This document shows positions 18,144-27,986 of a DNA stretch of 64,000 nucleotides, piece after piece. The notes under the pieces are model-generated. The model saw only the letters and a list, made by a program, of their open reading frames with translations. It was not told the DNA's origin and did not search any database. The stretch's first letter is position 1, and each line of letters begins with the position of its first letter. Source of the stretch: Mesorhizobium sp. Root552 (GTDB lineage: Bacteria; Pseudomonadota; Alphaproteobacteria; Rhizobiales; Rhizobiaceae); NCBI RefSeq assembly GCF_001427285.1, contig NZ_LMFV01000003.1, positions 31,264 through 95,263 on the forward strand, given 5' to 3'. Both the position numbers and the translations under genes were made by a program.

Positions 18144-19097
18144 TCAGTTGGGAGAAGGCAGACCGGTGACGCCGGGCCGCGAAGGCTGTGTCTGGCGCTT
18201 GAATTCCAGCACGAGGTGGACGAACAGCGCGATGAAAACGACGCCGCCACCAATGATGGTGCGGCCCGACGGGATCTCGCCATGCGCCAGCCAGACCCAG
18301 ATCGGCCCCATCAGCGGCTCGAACGTGCCGAGCAGCGCGGCCATGGCAGCCGGGATCATGCGGGCGCCGGTGGCGAAGAAGGCGAGGCCGAGACCCAGGT
18401 TGACGACGCCGAAGGCAAACAGGAAAGCCATGTCATGGGCCGAGACCGAAAGCGTCGATGCCTGGCTGAAGGCAAAGGCGGCGGCAAACATGGTGCCAAG
18501 GCAGGTCGCCGGCGTCATGCGCACATGCGAAAAGCGGCGCGTGATCACCGTTGCCGTGGCGAAGACCACGGCTATCAGCAGGGCCAGTCCGTCGCCGACC
18601 GGCGAGACCGTGCCGCCGAGCGATTCCGACACCATGATGCCAACGCCGAGAATAACGGTGGCAATGGCGATCCAGGTGGTCGTCGATACCTTTTCGCGAA
18701 ACGCGATCCAGGCAAACAGCGCCGCCATCAGCGGCACGCCGGCCTGCATCAGCAGGATGTTGGCGACCGTCGTGTAAGCCAGCGCCACGACGAAGGAGGT
18801 CGAGGCGGTGGCAAAGCACAGCGCGACCGCAAAGCCCGGCAGGCCCATGTCGCGGAACAGCCTGAGCGTGCCGCGCCCGCCATCGCGCCAGGCCATGAAG
18901 CAGAGCAGGAAGGCCGCCGCCCACACCGAGCGCCAGAACACCACCGTCCAGCTATCGCCGATATCGATGTAGCGGGCGATCGCACCGCCGAAACTCCACA
19001 TCAGCGCCGACAGGAACACCAACAGGGCGCCACGGCGTTCGTCGCGCGGCGCAAGCGCCGGGCCGGATGGTGCTGGACTGGATGCGACTTCGGTCAT
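18144..19097 (-). CDS. EamA/DMT family transporter
   Basis: 317-residue inner-membrane protein with about ten hydrophobic helices in two EamA repeats (roughly 30-160 and 170-300). The family exports or imports metabolites, often amino acids; nothing here fixes the substrate. ATG 19097 is preferred because translation from it runs directly into the first helix after a short polar leader; the upstream frame to 19199 is Arg/Ser-rich and not family-like. Ribosome site weak, so start uncertain. Confidence 0.8.
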   Translation of the reverse strand: MTEVASSPAPSGPALAPRDERRGALLVFLSALMWSFGGAIARYIDIGDSWTVVFWRSVWAAAFLLCFMAWRDGGRGTLRLFRDMGLPGFAVALCFATASTSFVVALAYTTVANILLMQAGVPLMAALFAWIAFREKVSTTTWIAIATVILGVGIMVSESLGGTVSPVGDGLALLIAVVFATATVITRRFSHVRMTPATCLGTMFAAAFAFSQASTLSVSAHDMAFLFAFGVVNLGLGLAFFATGARMIPAAMAALLGTFEPLMGPIWVWLAHGEIPSGRTIIGGGVVFIALFVHLVLEFKRQTQPSRPGVTGLPSPN

Positions 19098-19267
19098 GAC
19101 TGGCGGCGATTTCGGAAAAAGAGGCCGCAAACGACATGCGCAGCGGCCGATGCTTGATTTCTCTCGATAACGCAAAGCGCTCACGCCTGCGTGATCCACG
19201 CGCTGTTCGTGGTTGTGGCAAAGCGAGATTTACCCCGGGCGGGGCGCGGAGGAGGGCCAATTTGCGA

Positions 19268-20707
19268 CTACTGGAAGTCGAAGGCGGAAAGGCCGGTCAC
19301 CATCTCGTCCAGCCCGAGCGGGCGGGTCACCGGCGGGGCGGCACGCGACAGGCAGCCCGGCCGTTCGCACAGCCGGCAGGCGGCGCCGACAGGCGTCGTG
19401 ACGACCGCGCCCTGGCCCTTGCCTGCTGCTGCGATCAGCGCCGCACCATAGACGACCTCATCCTTGAAGGCGATGTCGCAGCCCAGCAGGAGGGCGGTGC
19501 GGCGCGGGCGCTCGTTGTAAGCTCCCTGCGGGCCTTCAAGCGTGCGCGCAAGGCACAGGAACTCCGCCCCATCCGGCATTTCCACCGCCTCGACGAAGAT
19601 CTGTCCGGGCTGCGTGAAAGCGGCATGCACCGGCAGCTTCGGACAACCGCCGCCGAAGCGGCTGTGCGGGAAGCCGAGGCTGCCGGACTTGCGGAACGGA
19701 TGGCCGGCATTGTCGATCTCCAGCATGAAGAACGGCACGCCGGCGCTGCCTTGCCGTTGCAACATGGTCAGCCGGTTCGCGGCCTGCTCGAACGAAACCC
19801 CGAAGCGCGAGCGCAGCACGTCGATGTCGTAGCGCGAGCGGTTCGCCGCCGCGAGGAACGGCTGGTAGGGCATCATCAGCGCATGCGCCGCATAGCGGCC
19901 AAGCTCGAAGCGGGCCAGCCGCCGCGCCTCGTCGCTCGACAGCTTCAGCCCCTGGATCTCGGCCGCGACCGCGACCGTCATGCGGATCAGGCAGGCCTCC
20001 ATCGCCACTTCGCGCAACTGGTCGAACGGCGACAGCCGCTCGGACAGGAACAGGCGCTGCGAATGGCGATCATAGCGGCGGCGCCAGTTGGGCATGGTCG
20101 CCACCGGCAGCACCTTGACGACAATGCCGTATTCGCGCTTGAGCCATGCCTTCAGCGCCCCGAACAGGTCGTCGCCCGGATCGAGCACGCTGGTGAAGGC
20201 TTCCGCCTCTTCCTCGATGTTGGTGAAGTGGTTCGCCCGCCGCTCGAACACCTCGTGCACTTCGTCGATCGGCAGGCGCGCGCCGGAAAGCGCCGTGCCG
20301 CGCCCTTCATGGGCGAGCAGCTCGTTGAGATCGGAAAGCCGTTCGGCCTGCTCGCGATAGGCCCGGTATAGCTTGACGATGGCCGCCGCCGCGTTGGGCG
20401 CCGCCTCCGCAACCTCGACCAGTTCCTGGTCGCCCGGCAGTTCGCCGGCCAGAAGCGGGTCGGAAAAGGCCTCCTTCAGCGCCGCGATCGAGCCGCGCGC
20501 CTCGCCCTGCAACTCGTCGGGCTCGACCTTGTAGACCGAGGCCAGCTTGAGGATGAGCTGCACCGTCAGCGGCCGCTGGTTGCGCTCGATCAGGTTGAGA
20601 TAGGACGGCGAAATGCCGAGCCCTTCCGCCATCGACGTCTGGGTCAGGCCCTTGGCGTTGCGGATGCGGCGGATACGCGGCCCGGCGAAGATCTTCTGTT
20701 CGGCCAT
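19268..20707 (-). CDS. Short-chain fatty acyl-CoA regulator (ScfR/RamB-type XRE regulator)
   Basis: 479-residue transcription factor. Residues 8-65 are an XRE helix-turn-helix (GLTQTSMAEGLGISPSYLN). The centre matches the IrrE/ImmA-like fold and the short-chain fatty acyl regulator region (DUF2083). Near the C-terminus CRLCERPGC forms a Cys cluster typical of this family. Homologues such as RamB and ScfR control isocitrate lyase and acyl-CoA use; here the gene is divergent from aceA across 260 bases carrying repeated TTTACA boxes, so it probably controls aceA and itself. Confidence 0.88.
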   Translation of the reverse strand: MAEQKIFAGPRIRRIRNAKGLTQTSMAEGLGISPSYLNLIERNQRPLTVQLILKLASVYKVEPDELQGEARGSIAALKEAFSDPLLAGELPGDQELVEVAEAAPNAAAAIVKLYRAYREQAERLSDLNELLAHEGRGTALSGARLPIDEVHEVFERRANHFTNIEEEAEAFTSVLDPGDDLFGALKAWLKREYGIVVKVLPVATMPNWRRRYDRHSQRLFLSERLSPFDQLREVAMEACLIRMTVAVAAEIQGLKLSSDEARRLARFELGRYAAHALMMPYQPFLAAANRSRYDIDVLRSRFGVSFEQAANRLTMLQRQGSAGVPFFMLEIDNAGHPFRKSGSLGFPHSRFGGGCPKLPVHAAFTQPGQIFVEAVEMPDGAEFLCLARTLEGPQGAYNERPRRTALLLGCDIAFKDEVVYGAALIAAAGKGQGAVVTTPVGAACRLCERPGCLSRAAPPVTRPLGLDEMVTGLSAFDFQ

Positions 20708-20729
20708 GCCTGTCGCCCTAAATTCCGGC

Positions 20730-20888
20730 TTTACAGCAATTTACAAGATTGACTAGCCGGAGGCTCGCCAATGTCTTTTACATCTTTTACAAATTTACAA
20801 TGCCTTGGTGTCAAAGGCAACACAGATTTTCCTTTATTTTCCGGGCTTTCATGCTGTTTTTCTCGCCCTTTTCGCGGCGCAATGTAAA
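20730..20888. promoter_or_regulatory. TTTACA repeat array between scfR and aceA
   Basis: Five direct TTTACA boxes at 20730, 20740, 20777, 20786 and 20794, plus an inverted TGTAAA at 20883-20888. Spacing within the clusters is 8-10 bases, about one helical turn. A likely operator for the adjacent XRE regulator; binding is inferred from position and repetition. Confidence 0.55.
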
Positions 20889-20967
20889 GACAGTCATATC
20901 GATGCATCACAAATCCGGTCTGCGGAAGTGGTGCTTTTCTTACAAGCCAAGTGAGTTGGAGCCGCAA

Positions 20968-22257
<1,290 letters not shown>

Positions 22258-22303
22258 CCAGCGCAGACGTCCGGAAAGGCGTCAATTTCCAGGGAGAACC
22301 GAA

Positions 22304-22543
22304 ATGGCTTCGATCAGCCGAGTCAAGGAAAGGGCCGAGGAACAGTCGTCGGCCATGAACACCGATCAGCAGGCAACGATCCGCATGCTGGCCAACGATC
22401 TGCACCGCCTCAACCAATCGGTGATGAAGGCGGTCGAAGCCGGCGTGTCGGTCGAACTGGTGCGGTCCGCCCGTCACCACGGCGGCGACGGCAACTGGGG
22501 CGACCTGCTCATCCCGGTGATCGTGACGCAAAGCCATAGCTGA
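22304..22543 (+). CDS. Small conserved-looking protein downstream of aceA
   Basis: 79-residue soluble protein, helical in its first two thirds, ending in GDGNWGDLLIPVIVTQSHS. Good ribosome site (AGGGAGA) before ATG 22304, 46 bases after aceA and before a strong terminator, so it is the last gene of the aceA transcript. I do not recognise a family. Position suggests a role tied to isocitrate lyase expression or activity, which is inference only. Confidence 0.7.
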   Translation: MASISRVKERAEEQSSAMNTDQQATIRMLANDLHRLNQSVMKAVEAGVSVELVRSARHHGGDGNWGDLLIPVIVTQSHS

Positions 22544-22585
22544 TAGGCATCGTTTCGGCGATCCAATCTGGCTCAGGACTTGTTG

Positions 22586-22614
22586 ACCACCCGTGCGCCC
22601 GACGCACGGGTGGT
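22586..22614 (+). terminator. Terminator of the aceA operon
   Basis: A perfect 12-base stem, ACCACCCGTGCG against CGCACGGGTGGT, with a 5-base loop (CCCGA), followed by TTCGTTTC. It lies 43 bases after the stop of the small downstream gene. Confidence 0.85.
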
Positions 22615-22961
22615 TTCGTTTCAGGTGCGTCGTGTGACCGATGCGACCGCATCGGTCCTGGCCTTCTCCCGCCATCACGCCGCTGCGTCACGCACCGTTT
22701 CGATCACATTTTCGAGCGCACGGCCGGGACGATCTAGACCCTATGGACATACGCGGTGGAATTTGCCTTACTCCGCACCGGGCGAGTATGGTCCGGTCCA
22801 ATTTGTTGGTCCTTGACACAGTTTGCCATATCAACCAAAGGTTCTACCCCTTCAACCTTGAATTGAAATATCGGTGTAAAGTCGCCTTGCCTACGCATAC
22901 CGAAAGAAACGTCGAGACCTCCAGAACCGCGAGAGGCGGGCGAGGCGAACTGGTCGTGGAT
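22615..22961. other. Intergenic region before the receiver gene
   Basis: About 350 bases with no credible gene. A TTGACA near 22813 could be a -35 element for the receiver gene, but no convincing -10 follows at normal spacing. The upstream extension of the receiver frame has no ribosome site. Confidence 0.35.
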
Positions 22962-23339
22962 ATGTCCAAAGTCCTGATGGTCGGCAGGTCCAGGATCAAT
23001 CAGGTCGTGGTTTCAAAAATCATCGAGGGATTGGGACTGAAGCCGATTCCGGAGACGCCCGAGGCCGCGGCCAAGACCCTGCTGGCCCTGGTGCCCGGCG
23101 CCATCGTCCTCGACGGCGGGGCGGACAACAAGGATTGCGATGCCCTGATGCCGGCAATCGCGGCCCTGCGGCGGGCTTCCGGCCAATCGAGACCGTCGGT
23201 GATCCTGCTTTCCAATCGCACCGGCACGCCTGAGAACCTGTCTCTGTCAGGCCTGATCGATGTCGTGGTGGCCAAGCCGATCACGCCCGACCGCTTGCAG
23301 CCGGTGCTGAACCGCCTGATCACGCACGGCCACGTCTGA
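22962..23339 (+). CDS. Stand-alone atypical receiver-like protein
   Basis: 125-residue CheY-like domain with no output domain. The beta1 acidic pair is missing: residues 8-10 are GRS where two acids are usual. The putative phospho-acceptor Asp51 (IVLDGG), Ser84 (ILLSN) and Lys105 (VVAKP) are present. Without the acidic pair, magnesium binding and normal phosphorylation are doubtful, so it may act as a phosphorylation-independent adaptor. ATG 22962 is used; an in-frame GTG six bases upstream fits the GAGG ribosome site slightly better. Confidence 0.65.
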   Translation: MSKVLMVGRSRINQVVVSKIIEGLGLKPIPETPEAAAKTLLALVPGAIVLDGGADNKDCDALMPAIAALRRASGQSRPSVILLSNRTGTPENLSLSGLIDVVVAKPITPDRLQPVLNRLITHGHV

Positions 23340-23445
23340 GAACGGCGCAAAGCGCCAACTCAACAAAAGCCTGCCATTCGGCGGCAAGCCATGTATATCG
23401 CTGCTCAATGTGCTGCGTCTTTCCCAGCCGCGAAGGGGTAATGCG

Positions 23446-24537
23446 ATGAACATCGGCGAGCTTTTCGATGCGACGGCAGACGCTGCGGACGCCGTGCCTT
23501 CGCTCACCATCCGCCGCCCGGACGACTGGCATATCCACCTGCGCGACGGCGGGATGCTGAAGGCCGTGCTGCCTTTTACCGCGGCGCAGTTCGCCCGCGG
23601 CATCGTCATGCCCAACCTCGTTCCGCCGGTGACAAGCGTCGCCGACGCCACCGCCTATCGCGAGCGCATCATGGCTGCACGTCCGGATGGTTCCGATTTC
23701 CAGCCGCTGATGACCTGCTACCTCACCGACCACACCCGGCCGGATGAAATCGAGCGCGGCTTTGCCGAACGCGCCTGGATCGCCGCCAAGCTCTATCCGG
23801 CAGGCGCCACCACCAATGCTCATCATGGCGTCACCGATCTCGTCGCGCTGGCGCCGGTGCTGGAGCGGATGGAAAAAATCGGCATGCCGGTGCTCATCCA
23901 TGGTGAATCGACCGATCCGAGCGTCGACATCTTCGATCGCGAGGAAGTGTTCATGGAAAAGAGCCTGCTGCCGCTGCTCAAGCGGCATCAAGGGCTGAAG
24001 GCGGTGATCGAGCACGTCACCACCTCCGGCACGGTCGACATCGTACGCGCGCACGCACCGCGCGTTGCCGGCACGGTCACGCCGCATCACCTCGTCATCA
24101 ACCGCACCTCGATTTTCCAGGGCGGCCTGCGTCCGCATCTCTACTGCCTGCCGGTGGCCAAGCGCGAAAGCCATCGCCTCGCCCTGCGCAAGGCCGTCAC
24201 GTCCGGTGAGAGCTGCTTCATGATCGGCACCGACACCGCGCCGCATGTGCGCGGCGCCAAGGAGGCCGAGTGCTGTTCCGCCGGCATTTTCGGCGGCGTC
24301 ACCGCCTTGCAGACCTATGTCCAGGTTTTCGACGAGGAAGGCGCGCTCGACCGTTTCGAGGCCTTTGCCTCGCTGAACGGCGCGCGCTTCCATGGGCTCG
24401 AACCGAACAAAGGCACGCTCACGCTTCTGAAGCGCCCCTCCAGCGTGCTGTCGGCAGTCCCCGTCGACGAAAAGGAAGTGGTCGTCTTCCGTGGCGGCGA
24501 AGTGCTGCCGTGGTCGATCGGTCGGGTGAAGGCCTGA
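23446..24537 (+). CDS. pyrC: Dihydroorotase, homodimeric type
   Basis: 363-residue zinc amidohydrolase of pyrimidine synthesis converting carbamoyl-aspartate to dihydroorotate. DDWHIHLRDG gives the metal-binding HxH, AKLYPAG the carboxylated lysine, and TPHHL and GTDTAPH complete the site. Class II (E. coli PyrC-like) by the IRRPDDWH start, with about 12 extra N-terminal residues. AAGGGG precedes ATG 23446. Confidence 0.93.
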   Translation: MNIGELFDATADAADAVPSLTIRRPDDWHIHLRDGGMLKAVLPFTAAQFARGIVMPNLVPPVTSVADATAYRERIMAARPDGSDFQPLMTCYLTDHTRPDEIERGFAERAWIAAKLYPAGATTNAHHGVTDLVALAPVLERMEKIGMPVLIHGESTDPSVDIFDREEVFMEKSLLPLLKRHQGLKAVIEHVTTSGTVDIVRAHAPRVAGTVTPHHLVINRTSIFQGGLRPHLYCLPVAKRESHRLALRKAVTSGESCFMIGTDTAPHVRGAKEAECCSAGIFGGVTALQTYVQVFDEEGALDRFEAFASLNGARFHGLEPNKGTLTLLKRPSSVLSAVPVDEKEVVVFRGGEVLPWSIGRVKA

Positions 24538-24558
24538 GGCTCCGGCACAATCTGAGAT

Positions 24559-24673
24559 TCAGGTCAGGGCGCGTTGAAAATCGCGGCTTTCGAGAACCGG
24601 GGCGGAATGTACATAAAAGTATGTGAGCACCGGAAGCGTAGAAAGCTGCGATTTGCAGATCGCCCTGACTTGA
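24559..24673. repeat. Long imperfect inverted repeat between pyrC and mttB
   Basis: Arms 24559-24591 and 24641-24673 pair at 27 of 33 positions, with blocks TCAGGGCG/CGCCCTGA and ATCGC/GCGAT. The 49-base centre includes the palindrome ATGTACAT. It sits between convergent genes and could form a large cruciform or act as a terminator. It looks like one of the palindromic intergenic elements of rhizobial genomes; family membership is not established. Confidence 0.6.
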
Positions 24674-24677
24674 ACCG

Positions 24678-26267
24678 CTACCCGCCCATGCCGCTTCTCG
24701 GCAGCTTGATCAAATCTTCGAAGCGGGCGCGCAGCTTGTCGTCGGTCGCCCGTGAGACATGGCGGGGAAAGACTTCCGCCAGCACGCGCTTCTTCTCGGC
24801 GATGGCCCGCATCAGGATATCGGGACGGCCCTTCTCGTTCCATTCCTTGGGCGAAAAGCGGTCGCCGACGGCCGGATAGAAATATTCGGTCTGCATCAGT
24901 TTCAGCGTCTGCTCGTTGCCGAGATAGTGTCCGGGTCCGCTCAGGCACACTTCCGAGATGGTGGCGACCGACAGCGCGTCATCCGTCACTTCGAGCCCGC
25001 GCACGCAGCGCAGACAATGGCCGAGCATGTCGTTGTCGATAATCAGGCTTTCGAGGCAAAAGCCGAGCAGCGAGGCATGCATGCCCGCCGACTCATAGAC
25101 GAGATTCAGCCCGGACAGGCCGGCCATGACATTGGTGATCCCCTTTTCATAACCCGCCTGGATATCGGGCAGCTTGGAATCCGACATGCCGGCCGCCGAA
25201 CCGCCGGGCAGGTCATAGAACTGCGCCATCTGGGCGCAAGCCGCCGTCAGCACCGCCTGTTCAGCCGAGCCGCCCGACATCGCCCCGGTGCGCAAATCCG
25301 AGACGAACGGCCAGGTGCCGAAGATCGCGGGATGGCCGGGCTTGATGGCGTTGACGTAGACGAGGCCAGCCAGCACTTCGGCGACCGCCTGCACCACTGC
25401 GCCGGCAATCGCCGCCGGCGCGGTCGCGCCCGCCTGTCCAGCCGAAAGAAGCAGGATCGGGATGCCTCCTTCGACGCAGGCTTCGAGCACGCCGCAGGCA
25501 TCCTCGGCGAACTTCATCGGCGGCACCACGAAGCAGTTTGAATTGGAGACGAACGGGCGTTCGCGGAAATTATCCTCGCCGCCGGCGATCGCATAGAGCA
25601 TTTCCAGCGCCGGCTTGACGTTCTCGCGCACGGTAAACGACGTGCCGACATGCTTCGACGTCCCCATCACGCAGGCATAGAGCGTGTTGAAGTCCATTTC
25701 GAGCGGATCGGGAATGTCGCGCGGCACCATCGGGCGCTGGAAGAAATGGATATTGTCCAGCCCGTCGACAAGGCGGGCGGCATCGTAGATGTCCTGCACC
25801 AGCGATTCCCGGTACTGGCGCTTCTCGACGTCCACCAGGTGCACGGCAGCGCCTGCGGTGCCATAGTGCACGCGCTTGCCCTGGATCACCATGTCATGCC
25901 TCGGGTCCTGCCCGTGCAGCGTGAAATTCCGCGCCGCGCGCTTGATGGTGTCGAGCACCAGGTTGCGCGGAAAGCGGATGCGGCCGTCCTCGCCGAGGGT
26001 TGCGCCGGCCCGCGTCAAGGCCTCGACGCAGGAAGGAATGGCGTTGGCGAAGCCGACCGTCTCGAGGACCGTAAGCACGGCTTCGTGGATGCGTTCCAGA
26101 TCGTTCTGGTCCAACGGCTTATACCTGCCGCCTTCCATTCCGGGCCGTATCGGCCTGACGTCATCGGCCAGCGGCGCGGCCCGCATCGCGCGCCTCGCTT
26201 CACGCCCTCCGGCGCGGCGCGCCCTTTGTTCGGTCGATTCTTCCTGCTTTTCAGCCACAACAGACAT
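24678..26267 (-). CDS. Trimethylamine methyltransferase family (MttB-like, non-pyrrolysine)
   Basis: 529-residue corrinoid-dependent methyltransferase homologue, MttB superfamily. The frame is unbroken, with no in-frame TAG, so it lacks pyrrolysine; such members (for example MtgB) demethylate quaternary amines such as glycine betaine. Family-like segments include GTAGAAVHLVD, the HVGTSFTV stretch and GGSAAGMSDSK. ATG 26267 is preferred over an in-frame upstream codon at 26297 because AGGAGG lies seven bases before it. No corrinoid protein or MtvA/MtgA partner is nearby. Upstream lies a MocR regulator with a matching operator. Confidence 0.85.
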   Translation of the reverse strand: MSVVAEKQEESTEQRARRAGGREARRAMRAAPLADDVRPIRPGMEGGRYKPLDQNDLERIHEAVLTVLETVGFANAIPSCVEALTRAGATLGEDGRIRFPRNLVLDTIKRAARNFTLHGQDPRHDMVIQGKRVHYGTAGAAVHLVDVEKRQYRESLVQDIYDAARLVDGLDNIHFFQRPMVPRDIPDPLEMDFNTLYACVMGTSKHVGTSFTVRENVKPALEMLYAIAGGEDNFRERPFVSNSNCFVVPPMKFAEDACGVLEACVEGGIPILLLSAGQAGATAPAAIAGAVVQAVAEVLAGLVYVNAIKPGHPAIFGTWPFVSDLRTGAMSGGSAEQAVLTAACAQMAQFYDLPGGSAAGMSDSKLPDIQAGYEKGITNVMAGLSGLNLVYESAGMHASLLGFCLESLIIDNDMLGHCLRCVRGLEVTDDALSVATISEVCLSGPGHYLGNEQTLKLMQTEYFYPAVGDRFSPKEWNEKGRPDILMRAIAEKKRVLAEVFPRHVSRATDDKLRARFEDLIKLPRSGMGG

Positions 26268-26343
26268 GGCTGGTCCTCCTGGTTGCAGCGAAGCCAAGCC
26301 TCGGTGGTTGATCCACCGCTTGCCGGCCTTGTTCCCATTTTGA

Positions 26344-26370
26344 TTCGACTATGCTCTTGCCATTGGCACA
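26344..26370. promoter_or_regulatory. Putative MocR operator upstream of mttB-like gene
   Basis: TTCGACT (26344-26350) then CTCTTGCCATTGGCACA (26354-26370), which contains the palindrome TGCCA-T-TGGCA. The same CTCTTG...GGCACA and TTCGACT elements recur in the MocR gene's own upstream region. Sits 77-103 bases before the methyltransferase start. Confidence 0.5.
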
Positions 26371-26453
26371 GACCATGAGCCAGGGGATTTCACCAGATGG
26401 GCCAGAAAAGCGCCGCGTGCCTCCCTCGCAGGAGACGCGCGGCGACAGATGGT

Positions 26454-27944
26454 TCAGGCAGCCGCGGGACGGCGGCCCGCCGCCGTGGCCAGCTCGCGGA
26501 TGCCCGGCTCGATGTGCTGCAGGGCGATCGAAGAAATGCCCAGCCGCATGAAGCGCGACGGCTTGTCGTTCTGGTCGAAGAAGCGGCCGCCCGGTTCGAT
26601 GATGACGCTGCGGCTGGCGGCTGCGATGGCGAGGTCGCGCGAATCGGTGCCGCGAGGCCCTTCCAGCCAGAGCGAGGTGCCGCCGGCCGAATTGGTCGAG
26701 CGCCATTCCGGCAGGAAGGCGGAAATGGCGTGGACCAGGCGCTTGCGGCGCTCCTCGAAAGCCGAAGACAGCCGCCGCACCAGCGCCTCGTGGTGACCGA
26801 GCGACAGGAACAGCGCCACCGCGCGCTGATTGTTGGCGGGCGGATGGCGCAGCATGAAGCGGCGCAGCGCGCGCAATTCCGCGATCAGTCCGGCGGAGGC
26901 GACGATGTAGCCAAGCCTGAGGCCCGGCGCCAAGGTCTTCGACATGGAGCCGACATAGATCACGCGGCCGGAGCGATCGACGCTCTTCAGCGCCTGCTGC
27001 GGTGCCTCGTCGAGCAACTGGCTGTCATAGCCGTCCTCGATGATGATCTGGTTGTTGCGGTTGGCCCGCGCCAGGAGATCCTGCCGCCGCTCGTCGGACA
27101 GCGGCACCATGGTCGGGCAGTGGTGGCTCGGCGTGACGAAGACAAAGCCCGCATCCGACGGGATGGATGACGTCACGATGCCGGACTGGTCGACCGGCAC
27201 CGGCAGCGTCTGCGCCCCGGCCAGCCGGAAGATCGAGCGTGCGTCCGGATAGCCCGGATCTTCCATCGCCACCTTCGAGCCCTTGGTCATCAGAAGCGTC
27301 GCCAGCATGTAGAGCGCGTTCTGCGCGCCCAGCGTGACGATGATCTCGTCCGGATTGGCGAAGATGCCCCGGCGCGGCAACAGCCTTGCCTGGATCTGCT
27401 CGATCAGCAACGGGTCGTCGCGGTCGACCATGTCGGAGGCCCAGCTGCGGATTTCAAGCACCGCCAGCGCCATGCGGTTGCATTCGCGCCACTCGGCGGT
27501 CGGGAACAGGGCCGGGTCGAACTGGCCGTAGACGAACGGATAGGACGACTTGATCCAGTTTTCGTGCTTGGCCGGCGGCGGCATGTCGCTGGCCGCAATC
27601 TGGCAGCGCGCCTTCCAGTCGATCTCGTTCGACTGCTCAGGCGCCTTCTGCGGCTTGGCCGGCGTCGCCAGCACTTCCGGATTGACGAAATGGCCACGGC
27701 GCTCGCGCGCCACGAGGAAGCCCTGATCGACCAGTTGCTGGAAAGCCAGCACGACGGTGCCGCGCGCCACGCCGAGTTTCTCGGCCAGGATGCGGCATGA
27801 GGGAAGCGGCATGGAGGCGGCAATCTGCCTGTCCAGAATGGCTGCAACGATCGCCTGCCTGATCTGCGCCTGGAGGGTCTGGCCGGATTCCGCCGAAATG
27901 CGGAACAGGCCCGACCAAATGGCCGTGTCATTTCGCTGTGGCAT
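26454..27944 (-). CDS. MocR-type regulator (GntR HTH fused to aminotransferase domain)
   Basis: 496-residue protein. Residues about 15-85 form a GntR winged helix (ILAEKLGVARGTVVLAFQQLVDQGFL); residues 120-490 form a fold-type I aminotransferase-like domain with EDPGYPDAR, the DGYDSQL stretch and a PLP-lysine region GSMSKTLAPGLRLGY. MocR proteins sense PLP or an amino compound and control a neighbouring gene. Same strand as mttB-like gene, 186 bases upstream of it. GAGGAA precedes ATG 27944. Confidence 0.9.
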   Translation of the reverse strand: MPQRNDTAIWSGLFRISAESGQTLQAQIRQAIVAAILDRQIAASMPLPSCRILAEKLGVARGTVVLAFQQLVDQGFLVARERRGHFVNPEVLATPAKPQKAPEQSNEIDWKARCQIAASDMPPPAKHENWIKSSYPFVYGQFDPALFPTAEWRECNRMALAVLEIRSWASDMVDRDDPLLIEQIQARLLPRRGIFANPDEIIVTLGAQNALYMLATLLMTKGSKVAMEDPGYPDARSIFRLAGAQTLPVPVDQSGIVTSSIPSDAGFVFVTPSHHCPTMVPLSDERRQDLLARANRNNQIIIEDGYDSQLLDEAPQQALKSVDRSGRVIYVGSMSKTLAPGLRLGYIVASAGLIAELRALRRFMLRHPPANNQRAVALFLSLGHHEALVRRLSSAFEERRKRLVHAISAFLPEWRSTNSAGGTSLWLEGPRGTDSRDLAIAAASRSVIIEPGGRFFDQNDKPSRFMRLGISSIALQHIEPGIRELATAAGRRPAAA

Positions 27945-27986
27945 GTGAGTTTCCTCGGTGGTCAGTCTTTTTTATTTTCGTGGACC

